Shown: positions 40,285 to 40,492 of the stretch, in pieces
How positions within the stretch are numbered: the first letter of the stretch is position 1
Layout: the number at the start of each line of letters is the position of its first letter
Assembly (NCBI GenBank): GCA_944389935.1
Contig: CALXOE010000035.1
Location: forward strand, 1 to 40,492
Source: an uncultured Victivallis sp.
GTDB taxonomy: Bacteria; Verrucomicrobiota; Lentisphaeria; Victivallales; Victivallaceae
DNA: 40,492 nucleotides
Direction: 5' to 3'
Translations under genes and position numbers: made by a program
Notes under the pieces: generated by a model
What the model was told of the DNA's origin: nothing
Seen by the model: the letters and a program-made list of their open reading frames with translations, nothing else
Databases searched by the model: none

Positions 40285-40359
40285 TTGATTCCTCATATCA
40301 GTTCTGTGCCGGGATGGCCTGCCGTCGGAGCGGGCTCCGGCTGTTTTTATGAAGTACAT

Positions 40360-40393
40360 AATATACATGACCTTGTCTTGTTTTGCAAGACAA
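40360..40393 (-). promoter_or_regulatory. aldolase promoter overlapped by an 8-bp inverted repeat
   Basis: On the minus strand TTGCAA (40388-40383), 17 bases, TATATT (40365-40360). The perfect dyad TTGTCTTG (40373-40380) / CAAGACAA (40386-40393) covers the -35 and part of the spacer, the position of a repressor operator. The remaining 40394-40492 holds no gene I can support. Confidence 0.6.
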
Positions 40394-40492
40394 TTCGTCC
40401 GGAGGAGGAAACGGTGTAAGCGCCCAGCGAGCCCCATGGAGGGATCAAGGGGAGATTTTTTGAAGGGGAAATTGCCAAAAGATGAATGCCGT

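Noticed and set aside
1..40492. CRISPR arrays, tRNA/rRNA genes, insertion sequences, prophage or integrase genes
   Set aside because: I looked for regularly spaced repeats, clover-leaf-like segments, transposase motifs and flanking duplications and found none I could support.

Overview
The window looks like a contiguous piece of core chromosome from a GC-rich, Gram-negative, probably anaerobic bacterium. The envelope genes show this: meso-DAP-type MurE, MurF, FtsQ, a BamE-like lipoprotein, a heptose-1-phosphate adenylyltransferase (LPS core) and ArnA/ArnD (lipid A aminoarabinose). Anaerobic redox is suggested by a flavin/FeS transhydrogenase operon and a ferredoxin-type nitroreductase. An ECF-like sigma factor with a zinc-finger partner and a membrane Ser/Thr kinase, a DG-motif prepilin-like C-terminus, and a fused GH13-GH133 glycogen debranching enzyme together suggest the PVC superphylum. 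Lentisphaerota (Victivallis-like) is my best guess, inferred from gene content rather than from a search. I see no rRNA, tRNA, insertion sequence, prophage or CRISPR array.

Layout. 1-2552 (+): end of a prepilin-like gene, then sigma factor, zinc-finger protein and transmembrane kinase, tightly coupled. 2572-6824 (-): a three-gene operon resembling the Sporomusa-type (Stn) NADH/NADPH/ferredoxin transhydrogenase, closed by a strong terminator. 6916-9809 (-): arnA-arnD. 9932-13038 (-): tmk-holB-glmM with a terminator. 13149-17907 (+): a six-gene operon (stand-alone AICAR formyltransferase, TPR membrane protein, TrmH-like methyltransferase, WecA/MraY-family transferase, dCMP deaminase, HldC). 18182-20626 (-): sugar-phosphate isomerase-like TIM barrel, then a GntR/FCD regulator with a ferredoxin-nitroreductase. 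These diverge from 20845-22547 (+), an esterase and a TauE/SafE exporter, across a perfect 15-bp operator-like palindrome. 22638-26522 (+): zinc-ribbon protein, BamE-like lipoprotein, murF, murE. 26626-28503 (+): tandem alpha/beta hydrolase. 28565-29482 (-): HEPN/DUF4145-like membrane protein. 29641-30474 (+): ftsQ. 30559-32673 (-): Prc-type protease. 32847-39557 (+): fused glycogen debranching enzyme, D-aminoacylase and AraC regulator. 39607-40284 (-): fructose-6-phosphate aldolase-like enzyme.

Genes work together in recognisable blocks: envelope precursor supply (glmM, murF, murE, the GT4 transferase, hldC, arnA/arnD), nucleotide supply (tmk, dCMP deaminase, AICAR formyltransferase), redox balancing (Stn-like complex) and glycogen turnover. 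Several intergenic regions carry a consistent promoter pattern, TTGnnn, 16-17 bp, then TATATT, which may be the housekeeping promoter of this lineage. The most interesting items are the Stn-like complex, the eukaryote-like debranching-enzyme architecture, the palindrome-controlled nitroreductase/esterase/exporter locus, and the sigma-zinc finger-kinase cassette.
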